From Lachnospiraceae bacterium (GTDB lineage Bacteria > Bacillota > Clostridia > Lachnospirales > Lachnospiraceae), in the NCBI GenBank assembly GCA_910576125.1, contig CAJTHM010000019.1:1-64000 (forward strand): 64,000 nucleotides of DNA, read 5' to 3'. Position numbers and translations under genes: made by a program. The notes beneath the pieces were generated by a model. It was not told the origin of the DNA. It made no database searches and saw only the letters and a program-made list of their open reading frames with translations. This document shows, piece after piece, positions 8,461 through 16,195 of this stretch. Numbering within the stretch: the stretch's first letter is position 1; every line of letters begins with the position of its first letter.

Positions 8461-9267
8461 ATGATCATAAAAAACGAACATCCGATTTTAGAGTACAGCA
8501 CGGACAGAATCGCTGTCATCAATCCGGACAGGGACGCGTCCAAAGCGGACAGAGATGGACAGGGCGGGGGCGGGTTTGGGCGTTTCCCCAGGCTCTGCCT
8601 GGTCACGTTCTTCGAGGAGGTGCTTGACAGCGCGGTAGAGAGGTACGGGGGAGAGAAGATAGGGACATATGTCTCCGAAATGAAGGACTTCCATGTGTAC
8701 CGGTTCACGGTGGATGGCACGGAGGTCTGCGCCGTACAGGCAGTGGTGGCCTCAGGCTCCATCGCCATGATGACCGAGATGCTCTACGGCAGCGGCGTGG
8801 AGGTGATCGTCTGCTGCGGCGGCTGCGGAGTGCTGGACGACATCCCGGAGGGAGCCATCATCCTGCCGGTGCGTGCCCTGCGGGACGAGGGGGCATCCTA
8901 CAAATATCTGCCGCCTGCGCGGTTCATCGAGCTGCAGCCGGAGCCCATAGAGCGCTTCCGGGAAGTCCTGTCCGGCCACGGCGTCCCCTACATAGAATGC
9001 GCCACCTGGTCTACGGACGGATTCTACAGGGAGACCCGGGAGATGGTGGCTTACCGGAAGGAGGAGGGCTGCAGGGCCGTGGAGATGGAGTGCGCCACCA
9101 TGGCCGCCATCGCCCAGTTCCGGGGCAAGGTCTTTGGCCAGCTGCTCTACAGCGGCGACATCCTCATTGGCGATGCGGAGGACTATGACGACAGGGACTG
9201 GAACAATAATGTTTCCGCAAGGGAGAGGCTGTTCGCTCTCGCCTTGGAGGCATTGTGCAAGCTGTAG
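8461..9267 (+). CDS. nucleoside phosphorylase family protein
   Basis: 268 aa of the PNP/UDP phosphorylase superfamily, which cleaves nucleosides with phosphate in the cytoplasm. Seen: VVASGSIAMMTEML, GGCGVLDDIPEGAIILP and AVEMECATMAAIAQ, the last being the ribose/base-binding segment with the conserved Glu-Met-Glu. Residues about 25-40 hold a Gly/Asp-rich stretch (DGQGGGGFGRF) that looks like a local expansion. ATG 8461 follows GAGGAA. It lies 13 bp after the P-loop gene's extended stop and overlaps nothing. The base preference cannot be read from the sequence. Confidence 0.85.
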   Translation: MIIKNEHPILEYSTDRIAVINPDRDASKADRDGQGGGGFGRFPRLCLVTFFEEVLDSAVERYGGEKIGTYVSEMKDFHVYRFTVDGTEVCAVQAVVASGSIAMMTEMLYGSGVEVIVCCGGCGVLDDIPEGAIILPVRALRDEGASYKYLPPARFIELQPEPIERFREVLSGHGVPYIECATWSTDGFYRETREMVAYRKEEGCRAVEMECATMAAIAQFRGKVFGQLLYSGDILIGDAEDYDDRDWNNNVSARERLFALALEALCKL

Positions 9268-9278
9268 GGGAAATGCGG

Positions 9279-9626
9279 ATGAATGGTTTTGATGATGCTT
9301 TTTGGAAAATGTTGGACTCCCTGGTGAGGGATTCGGAAATCGTGACAGACAGGCCAAAAGGGACAGTCCATCCGAAATATCCGGATTTTGTCTATGAGGT
9401 TGACTATGGATATTTAAAGGATACTTCATCCATGGATGGCGCCGGCATTGATGTGTGGGTGGGCTCAGGGGAAAAGCGGGTGGACGCGGTCATGTGTACT
9501 GTTGACTGCCTGAAACGGGATTCGGAAATCAAGATTTTGATTGGATGTACGGAAGAAGAAAAGCTGTCAATATATCGAGCCCATAATGATACACAGTATA
9601 TGAAAGGTATTATGATAAGGCGCTGA
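9279..9626 (+). CDS. small inorganic-pyrophosphatase-like protein
   Basis: 115 aa from ATG 9279 (SD AGGGGA at 9266-9271). HPKYPDFVYEVDYGYL and SMDGAGIDVWVG match the core of family I inorganic pyrophosphatases (Y.YDYGY and DG..(I/L)DVW.G), but the protein is shorter than the usual 170-180 aa. The frame runs 11 bp after the nucleoside phosphorylase stop. Phosphorolysis next door suggests a nucleotide-handling pair; the true substrate is unproven. Confidence 0.75.
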   Translation: MNGFDDAFWKMLDSLVRDSEIVTDRPKGTVHPKYPDFVYEVDYGYLKDTSSMDGAGIDVWVGSGEKRVDAVMCTVDCLKRDSEIKILIGCTEEEKLSIYRAHNDTQYMKGIMIRR

Positions 9627-9690
9627 ATGGAGCCAGACTTCAGTAACCGTAAGTATGAAATGCTGCTCGCGCGGCGGAATGAGATGAAAA

Positions 9691-10488
9691 ATGACGACAG
9701 AATATTTACAGACAAAAGGCCGGATATTTGATATACAACGGTATTCCATACATGACGGAACGGGAATCCGGACAATTTGCTTCCTGAAAGGCTGTGTACT
9801 GCGGTGCAAATGGTGCTGCAATCCGGAGTCCCAGGAGTACGGGATTCAGGAGATGACCGTTCAGGGCAAGACGAAGATCATCGGCCGCGATGTGACCGTG
9901 GCGGAGGTCATGGAGACCGTGGAGAAGGACAGGCCCTACTATGACCGCTCCGGCGGCGGCCTGACCCTTTCCGGCGGTGAGAGCCTCTGCCAGCCGGAAT
10001 TCGCCAGAGACCTGCTCCGGGCGGCGAAAGCGGTGGGCATCAATACCGCCATGGAGAGCATGGCCTGCGCCAAATGGGAAGTGATAGAACAGATTCTGCC
10101 GTACCTTGACCACTATCTCTGTGACATCAAGCATATGGACAGCGGAAAGCACAAACGCTTCACCGGAAAAGGCAATGAACTGATGCTGGAGAACGCGAAG
10201 AAAATCGCCTCTTCCCGCCAGACCCGCCTCAGCATTCGGGTACCGGTGATTCCCACCTTTAACGATACCGCGGGGGAAATCAGGGCCATTGCCCGGTATG
10301 CGGACGCCCTGCCCGGTGTGGAGGAAATCTATCTGCTCCCCTACCATAGGCTGGGACAGGACAAATATGAGGGGCTGGGCAGAACCTATGAACTGCCGGA
10401 CATCCTGCCGCCGGAACCGGAGCATATGCAGCGGCTGAAGCGAGAAGCGGAAGCTTGTACGAAATTAAGATGCCACATAGGCGGTTAA
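9691..10488 (+). CDS. glycyl radical enzyme activating enzyme (radical SAM)
   Basis: Installs the glycyl radical on the dehydratase using SAM and a [4Fe-4S] cluster. The radical-SAM motif CVLRCKWCCN (CxxxCxxC) is at about residues 35-44, preceded by HDGTGIRTICFLKG; the family usually has DGPGIRT. 265 aa: it lacks the Cys-rich ferredoxin-like insert (two extra [4Fe-4S] clusters) found in many ~300-aa activases of diol and choline enzymes, so it is closer in build to PFL activase. GGLTLSGGESLCQPEF is the SAM-binding GGE region. It lies 2 kb from its substrate gene rather than adjacent. Confidence 0.92.
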   Translation: MTTEYLQTKGRIFDIQRYSIHDGTGIRTICFLKGCVLRCKWCCNPESQEYGIQEMTVQGKTKIIGRDVTVAEVMETVEKDRPYYDRSGGGLTLSGGESLCQPEFARDLLRAAKAVGINTAMESMACAKWEVIEQILPYLDHYLCDIKHMDSGKHKRFTGKGNELMLENAKKIASSRQTRLSIRVPVIPTFNDTAGEIRAIARYADALPGVEEIYLLPYHRLGQDKYEGLGRTYELPDILPPEPEHMQRLKREAEACTKLRCHIGG

Positions 10489-10499
10489 AAGAATAAGAT

Positions 10500-10937
10500 A
10501 TGAAAAAGACAGATGCAATCGTCCGGCTTATTAGGCAGGAGATTGAAAATAAGGACATACTGGAGGTAGCCTGCGGCACGGCAGAATTTTCCCTATCCGC
10601 CGCACAGTGTGCGAAGCAGGTCACCTGTATCGATATTGACAGCGGGCGCCTGAGCAGCCTGGTGGAAGAGCGGGAAAATATCCGTTTTCAGGAGATGGAC
10701 GCCGTCGAAATGGACTTTGCATGCGATGCGTTTGACACGGTGGTTCTGTACAATGCCCTTTGCCATATTGAAGACCAATATGATACAATCCTGGCGGAAT
10801 GCCGACGGGTGTTGAAGCCGGAGGGGCATATCCTTCTGATTGCCACATGGAAGATGGACAGTTCCCTTATGGCGGAGATGTTCGGCGACAGGCTGGAATG
10901 GCTGGAAGGAAACTGTATTATGAAACTTGGGAAATGA
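10500..10937 (+). CDS. class I SAM-dependent methyltransferase, short
   Basis: 145 aa. SAM-binding motif I is ILEVACGTAEFSL (about residues 20-32), motif II is TCIDIDSGRL, and a post-motif is FDTVVLYNALCHI. The C terminus is short compared with UbiE/Coq5-type enzymes (200+ aa), and no substrate-binding cap is visible. It starts 11 bp after the activase stop and so is probably in the same transcript. Substrate not predictable. Confidence 0.75.
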   Translation: MKKTDAIVRLIRQEIENKDILEVACGTAEFSLSAAQCAKQVTCIDIDSGRLSSLVEERENIRFQEMDAVEMDFACDAFDTVVLYNALCHIEDQYDTILAECRRVLKPEGHILLIATWKMDSSLMAEMFGDRLEWLEGNCIMKLGK

Positions 10938-11041
10938 GGTCGGTGTATGAAAAACGAGTGGCTGACACCAAATATACGTGTGAGAAACGCTGAAAGATGC
11001 ACCAGGCTAATATGCGCGGGAACCTGCGGAGGACGTGTAGG

Positions 11042-11653
11042 ATGAATAGGAGAATCGTCAACGATATAACGGATTTCATTTTTCTGGAGGACAGGCTGGA
11101 AAAGGCGGACGCGATTTTCGTCCCCGGCGGTTCTTATCCGGAACTGCCGGAACGGGCGGCGGAATTGTGGAAAGAGGGATATGCCCCGTATGTGGTGCCC
11201 TCCGGCAGATTTTCCATCACCAGAGGGGAATTCGCGGGCGTGAAATCCAAAGCGGAAAAGTACGGAAAAAAGTACGCCACCGAATGTGAATTCTATACCG
11301 ATGTGCTGCAGATCAATGGAGTCGCCCCCGACTGCATCCTTCAGGAGGCCGAAGCGCAGTTTACAGCCGAGAACGCCAGATTTACCAGAAAGCTTCTCGA
11401 CGCGAAAGGCCTATGCCCCGGGAAAGCCATCATCTGCTGCAAAGGATTCCATTCCAGAAGATGCCTGATGTACTACCAGTTCAGCTTCCCGGAGACGGAG
11501 TTCATGATGGCGCCGGTGTACGTCAACGTGACCAGGGAAAACTGGTACCGGACGGCCTGGGGGCAGGAAAAGGTGCTGGGGGAACTGACGAGGCTGGGGA
11601 CGCAGTTCGGGCCGGAACTGAAAGGATTTGACAGGTCATCTGTAGATAGCTGA
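11042..11653 (+). CDS. YdcF/ElyC-like DUF218 protein
   Basis: 203 aa from ATG 11042, chosen because GGAGGA lies 8 bases upstream; the frame is open back to 10997. ADAIFVPGGSYPELPERAAELW is the DUF218 nucleotide-binding-like start, and ENARFTRKLL and KAIICCKGFHSRRCLMYY follow the family pattern. No N-terminal membrane segments, so this is the soluble YdcF type. Family role is poorly known (envelope or SAM binding in E. coli homologues). It lies inside the microcompartment locus without an obvious link. Confidence 0.75.
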   Translation: MNRRIVNDITDFIFLEDRLEKADAIFVPGGSYPELPERAAELWKEGYAPYVVPSGRFSITRGEFAGVKSKAEKYGKKYATECEFYTDVLQINGVAPDCILQEAEAQFTAENARFTRKLLDAKGLCPGKAIICCKGFHSRRCLMYYQFSFPETEFMMAPVYVNVTRENWYRTAWGQEKVLGELTRLGTQFGPELKGFDRSSVDS

Positions 11654-11739
11654 TGTCAGCAAAGAGGCTTTGGCGGAAGCGGGAAGACTGCTGAAGTGAT
11701 ACAAAGAAGAACTGCCAAGACCGAAAGGAAGGAAAAGAA

Positions 11740-12108
11740 ATGGACTGGCTTGATGACAAGACCAAACAGAGAATCGTGCAGGAACTGGTACCGGGCAAGC
11801 AGATTACGCTGGCCCACATCATTGCCAGCCCTGACCCTGTTCTATATGAAAAGCTGGGCCTGAATCCCGGCATCGATTACGTCCGCGCCGCCATCGGCAT
11901 TATGACGGTGTCCCCGGCGGAGACGGCTATCATCATGGCGGATGTGGCGATGAAAGCGGCCGCCATCGATTTGGGATTCGTGGACAGGTTCAGCGGCTCC
12001 CTGATCATATCCGGCACCGTATCAGAGGTAGAGGCTTCCGAACAGGCAATTCTGGATTATGTGAGGAATGTGCTGCAATATACAGTCTGCGGAATCACTC
12101 GGACTTGA
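11740..12108 (+). CDS. BMC shell protein, EutS/PduU type (circularly permuted)
   Basis: 122 aa. RIVQELVPGKQITLAHIIA at the N terminus and GFVDRFSGSLIISGTVSEVE further on are hallmarks of EutS/PduU, hexamers whose N terminus forms a beta-barrel over the pore. RBS GGAAGG. First shell gene of the locus, separated from the others by Nudix, GTPase and aldolase genes. Confidence 0.92.
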   Translation: MDWLDDKTKQRIVQELVPGKQITLAHIIASPDPVLYEKLGLNPGIDYVRAAIGIMTVSPAETAIIMADVAMKAAAIDLGFVDRFSGSLIISGTVSEVEASEQAILDYVRNVLQYTVCGITRT

Positions 12109-12235
12109 CTTGCACGCTTATCGGCGAAGAAACCATGCTGGCTATCTGCAATGATGGTTCAGAGAAAAATTACAAGAATCAGAATATAAGCAAAAGTCAT
12201 AGAACCGCCCACAGCCTCCATAGGGAGCGGTCAGC

Positions 12236-12307
12236 ATGAGCTTTTATGACCCGGATGGAAATACCGTGTATCTGAGAATTTTTCCGGAAAAGACATCCGA
12301 CGGGTAA
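12236..12307 (+). pseudogene. C-terminal scrap of a glyoxalase/VOC-family protein
   Basis: 23 codons reading SFYDPDGNTVYLR near their start, the typical end of a vicinal-oxygen-chelate (glyoxalase/dioxygenase) protein. In-frame stops lie upstream and no rest of the gene is visible in 12109-12235, so this is a remnant. The remainder of the 217-base gap shows nothing clear. Confidence 0.5.
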
Positions 12308-12324
12308 CGGAAAGGAGGCGCACT

Positions 12325-12756
12325 ATGACAAAGACGAATTACCCACCGGGCTGGCTGTCCGACATCAGCTTCGTAGTCATCTTTGCGAAATACCAGGGAA
12401 AATGGGTCTACTGCTGGCATAAGCGCCGCGGAAGCTTCGAGCATCCGGGCGGTCATGTGGAGCAAAATGAGACCCCCGTGCAGGCGGCAAAGAGGGAACT
12501 GTACGAGGAATCCGGCATCACGGACTGCAAGCTGATACCGTTGTGGGACTATGAACAGAAATGGGGGGACGGCGTGGGCCGCAATAACGGCAGAGTCTAT
12601 TTCGCGGAAGTCCATGCCCTGGGGGAGCTGCCCGAGAGCGAAATGAGCCGCGTCGAGCTGTTTGAATCCGTGCCGGAAAACTATACCTACGACGCCGCGG
12701 AGGAGGCCCGGGATCTGGAGAGGATAGAGGACATGCTCCGGGCATTCCGGGAGTAG
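12325..12756 (+). CDS. Nudix hydrolase
   Basis: 143 aa. The Nudix box GGHVEQNETPVQAAKRELYE plus ESG matches G-x5-E-x7-REUxEExG, at about residues 46-68. RBS AAGGAGG. Likely hydrolyses a nucleoside diphosphate derivative in the cytoplasm; the substrate is unknown. Interspersed in the microcompartment locus with other nucleotide-handling genes. Confidence 0.88.
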   Translation: MTKTNYPPGWLSDISFVVIFAKYQGKWVYCWHKRRGSFEHPGGHVEQNETPVQAAKRELYEESGITDCKLIPLWDYEQKWGDGVGRNNGRVYFAEVHALGELPESEMSRVELFESVPENYTYDAAEEARDLERIEDMLRAFRE

Positions 12757-12780
12757 CGCTCTTCAGGCTACATTATATTT

Positions 12781-13230
12781 ATGAAGAAACTGATACTGAT
12801 GGGCCGCAGCGAAAGCGGGAAGACTACTCTGAAGCAGGCCCTTTCCAGAGAAAAGATACAATACCGCAAGACTCAGTACATCCATTATGAAGATGTGCTC
12901 ATAGACACCCCGGGAGAATACGCCCAGACCCACCGTCTGGGATATGCGCTGGCTCTCTACGCCTATGAGGCGGACGTGGTGGGGCTGCTGGTGGCGGCAA
13001 CGGAGCCTTACACGCTGTTCCCGCCTAACATCACCTGCATGGTGAACCGGGACGTGATCGGCATCGTGACGAAAATCAATGAACCCAAAGCCGACAGAAA
13101 GCTGGCGGAACTGTGGCTGCGCAATTCCGGCTGCAGGGAGATTTTCTTTGTGGATTCGGTGACAGGGGAGGGCGTGGAAGAAATCCTGGCGTATTTGAAC
13201 CGTCCCCAAATAAAGAAACCACAAAAATAA
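12781..13230 (+). CDS. EutP/PduV-like GTPase
   Basis: 149 aa. P-loop GRSESGKTT (about residues 8-16), DTPGEY for the G3 region, and TKINEP as the NKxD-like G4. EutP/PduV proteins are found in many microcompartment loci; PduV has been linked to microcompartment movement in Salmonella-type systems. No SD is obvious before ATG 12781. It precedes the aldolase and may be the last gene of the upstream transcript, since a strong promoter follows. Confidence 0.9.
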   Translation: MKKLILMGRSESGKTTLKQALSREKIQYRKTQYIHYEDVLIDTPGEYAQTHRLGYALALYAYEADVVGLLVAATEPYTLFPPNITCMVNRDVIGIVTKINEPKADRKLAELWLRNSGCREIFFVDSVTGEGVEEILAYLNRPQIKKPQK

Positions 13231-13248
13231 AACAAAAACGACACAATC

Positions 13249-13290
13249 CAACATTTGCATGTTGACTTGTGTGGTATATAGGCTTATAAT
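13249..13290 (+). promoter_or_regulatory. promoter with overlapping palindrome before the aldolase
   Basis: TTGACT (13262-13267), 17-base spacer, TATAAT (13285-13290). A perfect 6+6 inverted repeat CAACAT-TTGC-ATGTTG (13249-13264) overlaps the -35 box and is a good operator candidate, perhaps for the DeoR regulator at the end of the locus. The aldolase start is 62 bp downstream of the -10. Confidence 0.75.
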
Positions 13291-13351
13291 GGAGGAAAAG
13301 CACTCCAGCAACTGCAAACACAGGAATCAAAACGAATCAGGAGGAATCAAA

Positions 13352-14158
13352 ATGCAGAACGAGTACGAAGTCAAAAAAGAGATATGCGACATCGGCAAGA
13401 GAATCTACAACAGGAACATGGTAGCCGCCAACGACGGCAACATCTCGGTGAAGTTGAACGACAATGAGTTCCTTTGCACCCCCACGGGCGTGTCCAAGGG
13501 ATTCATGACTCCCGAGTATATCTGCAAAGTGGACGCACAGGGCAATGTCATCCAGTCCAACGGCAATTTCAAGCCTTCATCCGAAATCAAGATGCACATG
13601 AGAGTATATCAGGAGAGGCCCGATGTAAGGAGCGTGGTGCATGCCCATCCCGTATACGCCACCAGCTTCGCAATCGCCGGTATTCCTCTGACCCAGCCCA
13701 TCATGCCCGAGGCAGTCATCGCGCTCGGCTGTGTGCCCATCGCCAAGTACGGCAGACCTTCCACCATGGAGATTCCCGATGCCGTTTCCGAGTATGTGCA
13801 GCACTTTGACGCAGTCCTCCTGGAGAACCACGGCGCGCTGACCTATTCCGACTCCCTGCTTGCGGCTTATCTGAAGATGGAATCCGTAGAGTTCTACGCA
13901 CAGCTCCTGTATCAGTCAAGGATGCTGGGCGGCCCCAAGGAGTTCACCCCCCAGCAGGTGGAAGACCTCTACGAAATCAGGAGACAGTTCGGCATGAAAG
14001 GCCGCCATCCCGCTAACCTCTGCCCCAACGCAAAAGAGGGAAAGCCCAGCTGCCATACCTGCGGAGGCGGATGCCACGACAAGAAAGAGAACGCGAATGT
14101 CTCAGCGGACGTGGTGGCGGAGATTACCAGGAAAGTGCTGGAGCAGTTAGGGAAATAA
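13352..14158 (+). CDS. class II fuculose/rhamnulose-phosphate-type aldolase with C-terminal encapsulation peptide
   Basis: Splits a deoxyketohexose 1-phosphate into DHAP and lactaldehyde; zinc-dependent. 268 aa. Zn ligands in VHAHPVYAT and ENHGA, catalytic Glu in IMPEAV. The FucA-like domain ends at about residue 215. It is followed by a Cys/His-rich linker (CHTCGGGCH, about 238-246) and a final amphipathic helix, SADVVAEITRKVLEQLGK, typical of encapsulation peptides, so it is predicted cargo. First gene after a strong promoter. Its presence with a glycyl-radical dehydratase defines the fucose/rhamnose type of glycyl-radical microcompartment (GRM5-like). Confidence 0.92.
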   Translation: MQNEYEVKKEICDIGKRIYNRNMVAANDGNISVKLNDNEFLCTPTGVSKGFMTPEYICKVDAQGNVIQSNGNFKPSSEIKMHMRVYQERPDVRSVVHAHPVYATSFAIAGIPLTQPIMPEAVIALGCVPIAKYGRPSTMEIPDAVSEYVQHFDAVLLENHGALTYSDSLLAAYLKMESVEFYAQLLYQSRMLGGPKEFTPQQVEDLYEIRRQFGMKGRHPANLCPNAKEGKPSCHTCGGGCHDKKENANVSADVVAEITRKVLEQLGK

Positions 14159-14169
14159 GAGAGATTTGT

Positions 14170-14712
14170 ATGGAAAATAAAGAAATAGAGGCAATCGTCC
14201 GGGAGGTCCTGGAAAGGGCGGAAAACGGACGGACAGAAAGCGGCGGGCCGGTGAAGCCTAAGACGGTGAAACAGGCAGCGGCGAACGGAGGACAGACATA
14301 TGTCACCATGCCGTTAGCGCTGGCCGTGAAGCTCATCGAAAAGATTGAGGAGAAAGCGGCCCGGTGGGACATGCGGGTGGTCACCGCAGTCTCCGATGCC
14401 TCCGGGCGGCCCGTGGCCATCCACTGCATGGATGGCGCCTACATAGGAAGCTTTGACGTAGCATTGAACAAGACCTACACATCCATAGCGTTTCAGATGT
14501 CCACCGCGGAACTTGGACGGCTGAGCGGCCCCGATGGGAGCCTGTACGGCATACAGTTTACCAATGACGGAAAAATCGTCATATTCGGCGGCGGCGAGGT
14601 GCTGAAAAAGGACGGCGTCATCGTCGGGGCTCTGGGCGTCAGCGGCGGAAGCGCCGAGCAGGACACCGCGCTGGCAGCCTATGGAAAAAGTGTTTTCACG
14701 GAACTGGAATAG
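14170..14712 (+). CDS. PduO C-terminal-domain/HbpS-like (DUF336) protein with encapsulation peptide
   Basis: 180 aa. Residues 1-16 (MENKEIEAIVREVLER) form an amphipathic helix like other cargo N termini in this locus, followed by a Gly/Pro linker. Residues about 45-178 are the GlcG/HbpS fold (VVTAVSDASGRPVAIHCMDG, IVGALGVSGGSAEQD). This domain forms the C-terminal half of PduO, where haem binding has been reported; the cobalamin adenosyltransferase half is absent, consistent with a B12-independent pathway. It follows the aldolase by 11 bp. Confidence 0.85.
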   Translation: MENKEIEAIVREVLERAENGRTESGGPVKPKTVKQAAANGGQTYVTMPLALAVKLIEKIEEKAARWDMRVVTAVSDASGRPVAIHCMDGAYIGSFDVALNKTYTSIAFQMSTAELGRLSGPDGSLYGIQFTNDGKIVIFGGGEVLKKDGVIVGALGVSGGSAEQDTALAAYGKSVFTELE

Positions 14713-14794
14713 AAATCAGCATCTGCCAGCCGGAAATTCTCTGTGATGACCCGCTACTGGACGGCGGATGCGGAACTGGAATGGAGGTAACAAA

Positions 14795-16183
14795 GTGCTT
14801 GTAAACGAGAATCTGGTACAGGATATCGTACAGGAAGTGGTGGCGAAAATGCAGATTGCGGAATCCGCAAGCGGAAAGCACGGCATCTTCACCGATATGA
14901 ACGAAGCCATCGCAGCCGCAAAAGTTTCACAGAAGACAGTACGTAAGATGTCCCTGGATCAGAGAGAACAGATTATCAGCAATATCCGCAGAAAAACCCA
15001 TGAAAATGCGGAAGTCATTGCCAGAATGGGCGTAAACGAGACAGGAATGGGCAATGTAGGGCATAAGATATTAAAGCATAAGCTGGTGGCCGACAAGACT
15101 CCCGGCACGGAAGATTTGAAGACAACGGCCTGGTCCGGAGACAGGGGACTGACTCTGATTGAGATGGGACCTTTCGGGGTCATCGGCGCCATCACGCCCT
15201 GCACCAATCCCAGTGAGACGGTCATCTGTAATTCCATCGGCATGATAGCGGCGGGGAACACGGTGGTGTTCAATCCCCATCCCCAGGCGGTGAAGACCAC
15301 TATCTTTGCCATCAATATGATCAATGAGGCCTCTATGGAGGCCGGAGGCCCTGACAATGTGGCCTGCACCGTGGAACAGCCCACGCTTGAGACCAGCAAT
15401 GTGATGATGAAGCACAAGGATATTCCCCTTATCGTCGCGACCGGCGGCCCGGGCGTGGTGACCGCAGTGCTCTCCTCCGGCAAGAGGGGGATCGGCGCAG
15501 GCGCCGGCAATCCTCCCGCGGTGGTGGATGAGACAGCGGACATCAGAAAAGCGGCGGAGGACATCGTCAACGGCTGCACCTTTGACAACAACCTTCCCTG
15601 TATCGCCGAGAAGGAAATCGTGGCAGTGGAGTCCATCGCGGACGAGCTGATGCACTATATGATTTCCGAGCAGGGCTGCTATCTGATTTCCAAGGAGGAG
15701 CAGGACAGGCTGACAGCCACGGTCCTGACGCCCAAGGGTCTGAACCGCAAGTGTGTGGGCCGGGATGCAAAGACTTTGCTCAGCATGATCGGCGTGACCG
15801 TTCCCGACAATATCCGCTGCATCGTCTTTGAGGGACCCAAGGAGCATCCTCTGATCGCGGAGGAGCTGATGATGCCTATCCTTGGCATGGTCAGGGCGAA
15901 GGACATCGACGATGCCATCGAGAAGGCTGTATGGCTGGAGCACGGCAACCGCCACTCCGCCCACATCCACTCCAAGAACATTGACAACATCACGAAGTAC
16001 GCAAGAGAAATCGACACGGCCATCCTGGTAAAGAACGCGCCCTCCTACGCGGCGCTGGGCTTCGGCGGGGAGGGGTACTGTACTTTCACCATCGCCAGCC
16101 GCACCGGCGAGGGCCTGACCAGCACCAAGAGCTTCACCAAGAGCAGGCGCTGCGTCATGTCCGACAGTTTATGTATAAGATGA
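14795..16183 (+). CDS. pduP: CoA-acylating propionaldehyde dehydrogenase
   Basis: Oxidises propionaldehyde with NAD+ and CoA to propionyl-CoA inside the shell. Start GTG 14795, with GGAGG at 14783-14787; 462 aa. The N-terminal helix LVNENLVQDIVQEVVAKM is an encapsulation peptide as in PduP. Catalytic Cys269 in NNLPCIAEKE; the NAD/CoA fold motif GPFGVIGAITPCTNPSE and the Gly-rich ATGGPGVV are present. Works with PduL (19093), which recovers CoA, and the alcohol dehydrogenase (16196), which recycles NAD+. Confidence 0.93.
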   Translation: MLVNENLVQDIVQEVVAKMQIAESASGKHGIFTDMNEAIAAAKVSQKTVRKMSLDQREQIISNIRRKTHENAEVIARMGVNETGMGNVGHKILKHKLVADKTPGTEDLKTTAWSGDRGLTLIEMGPFGVIGAITPCTNPSETVICNSIGMIAAGNTVVFNPHPQAVKTTIFAINMINEASMEAGGPDNVACTVEQPTLETSNVMMKHKDIPLIVATGGPGVVTAVLSSGKRGIGAGAGNPPAVVDETADIRKAAEDIVNGCTFDNNLPCIAEKEIVAVESIADELMHYMISEQGCYLISKEEQDRLTATVLTPKGLNRKCVGRDAKTLLSMIGVTVPDNIRCIVFEGPKEHPLIAEELMMPILGMVRAKDIDDAIEKAVWLEHGNRHSAHIHSKNIDNITKYAREIDTAILVKNAPSYAALGFGGEGYCTFTIASRTGEGLTSTKSFTKSRRCVMSDSLCIR

Positions 16184-16195
16184 AAGGAGTAAAAA

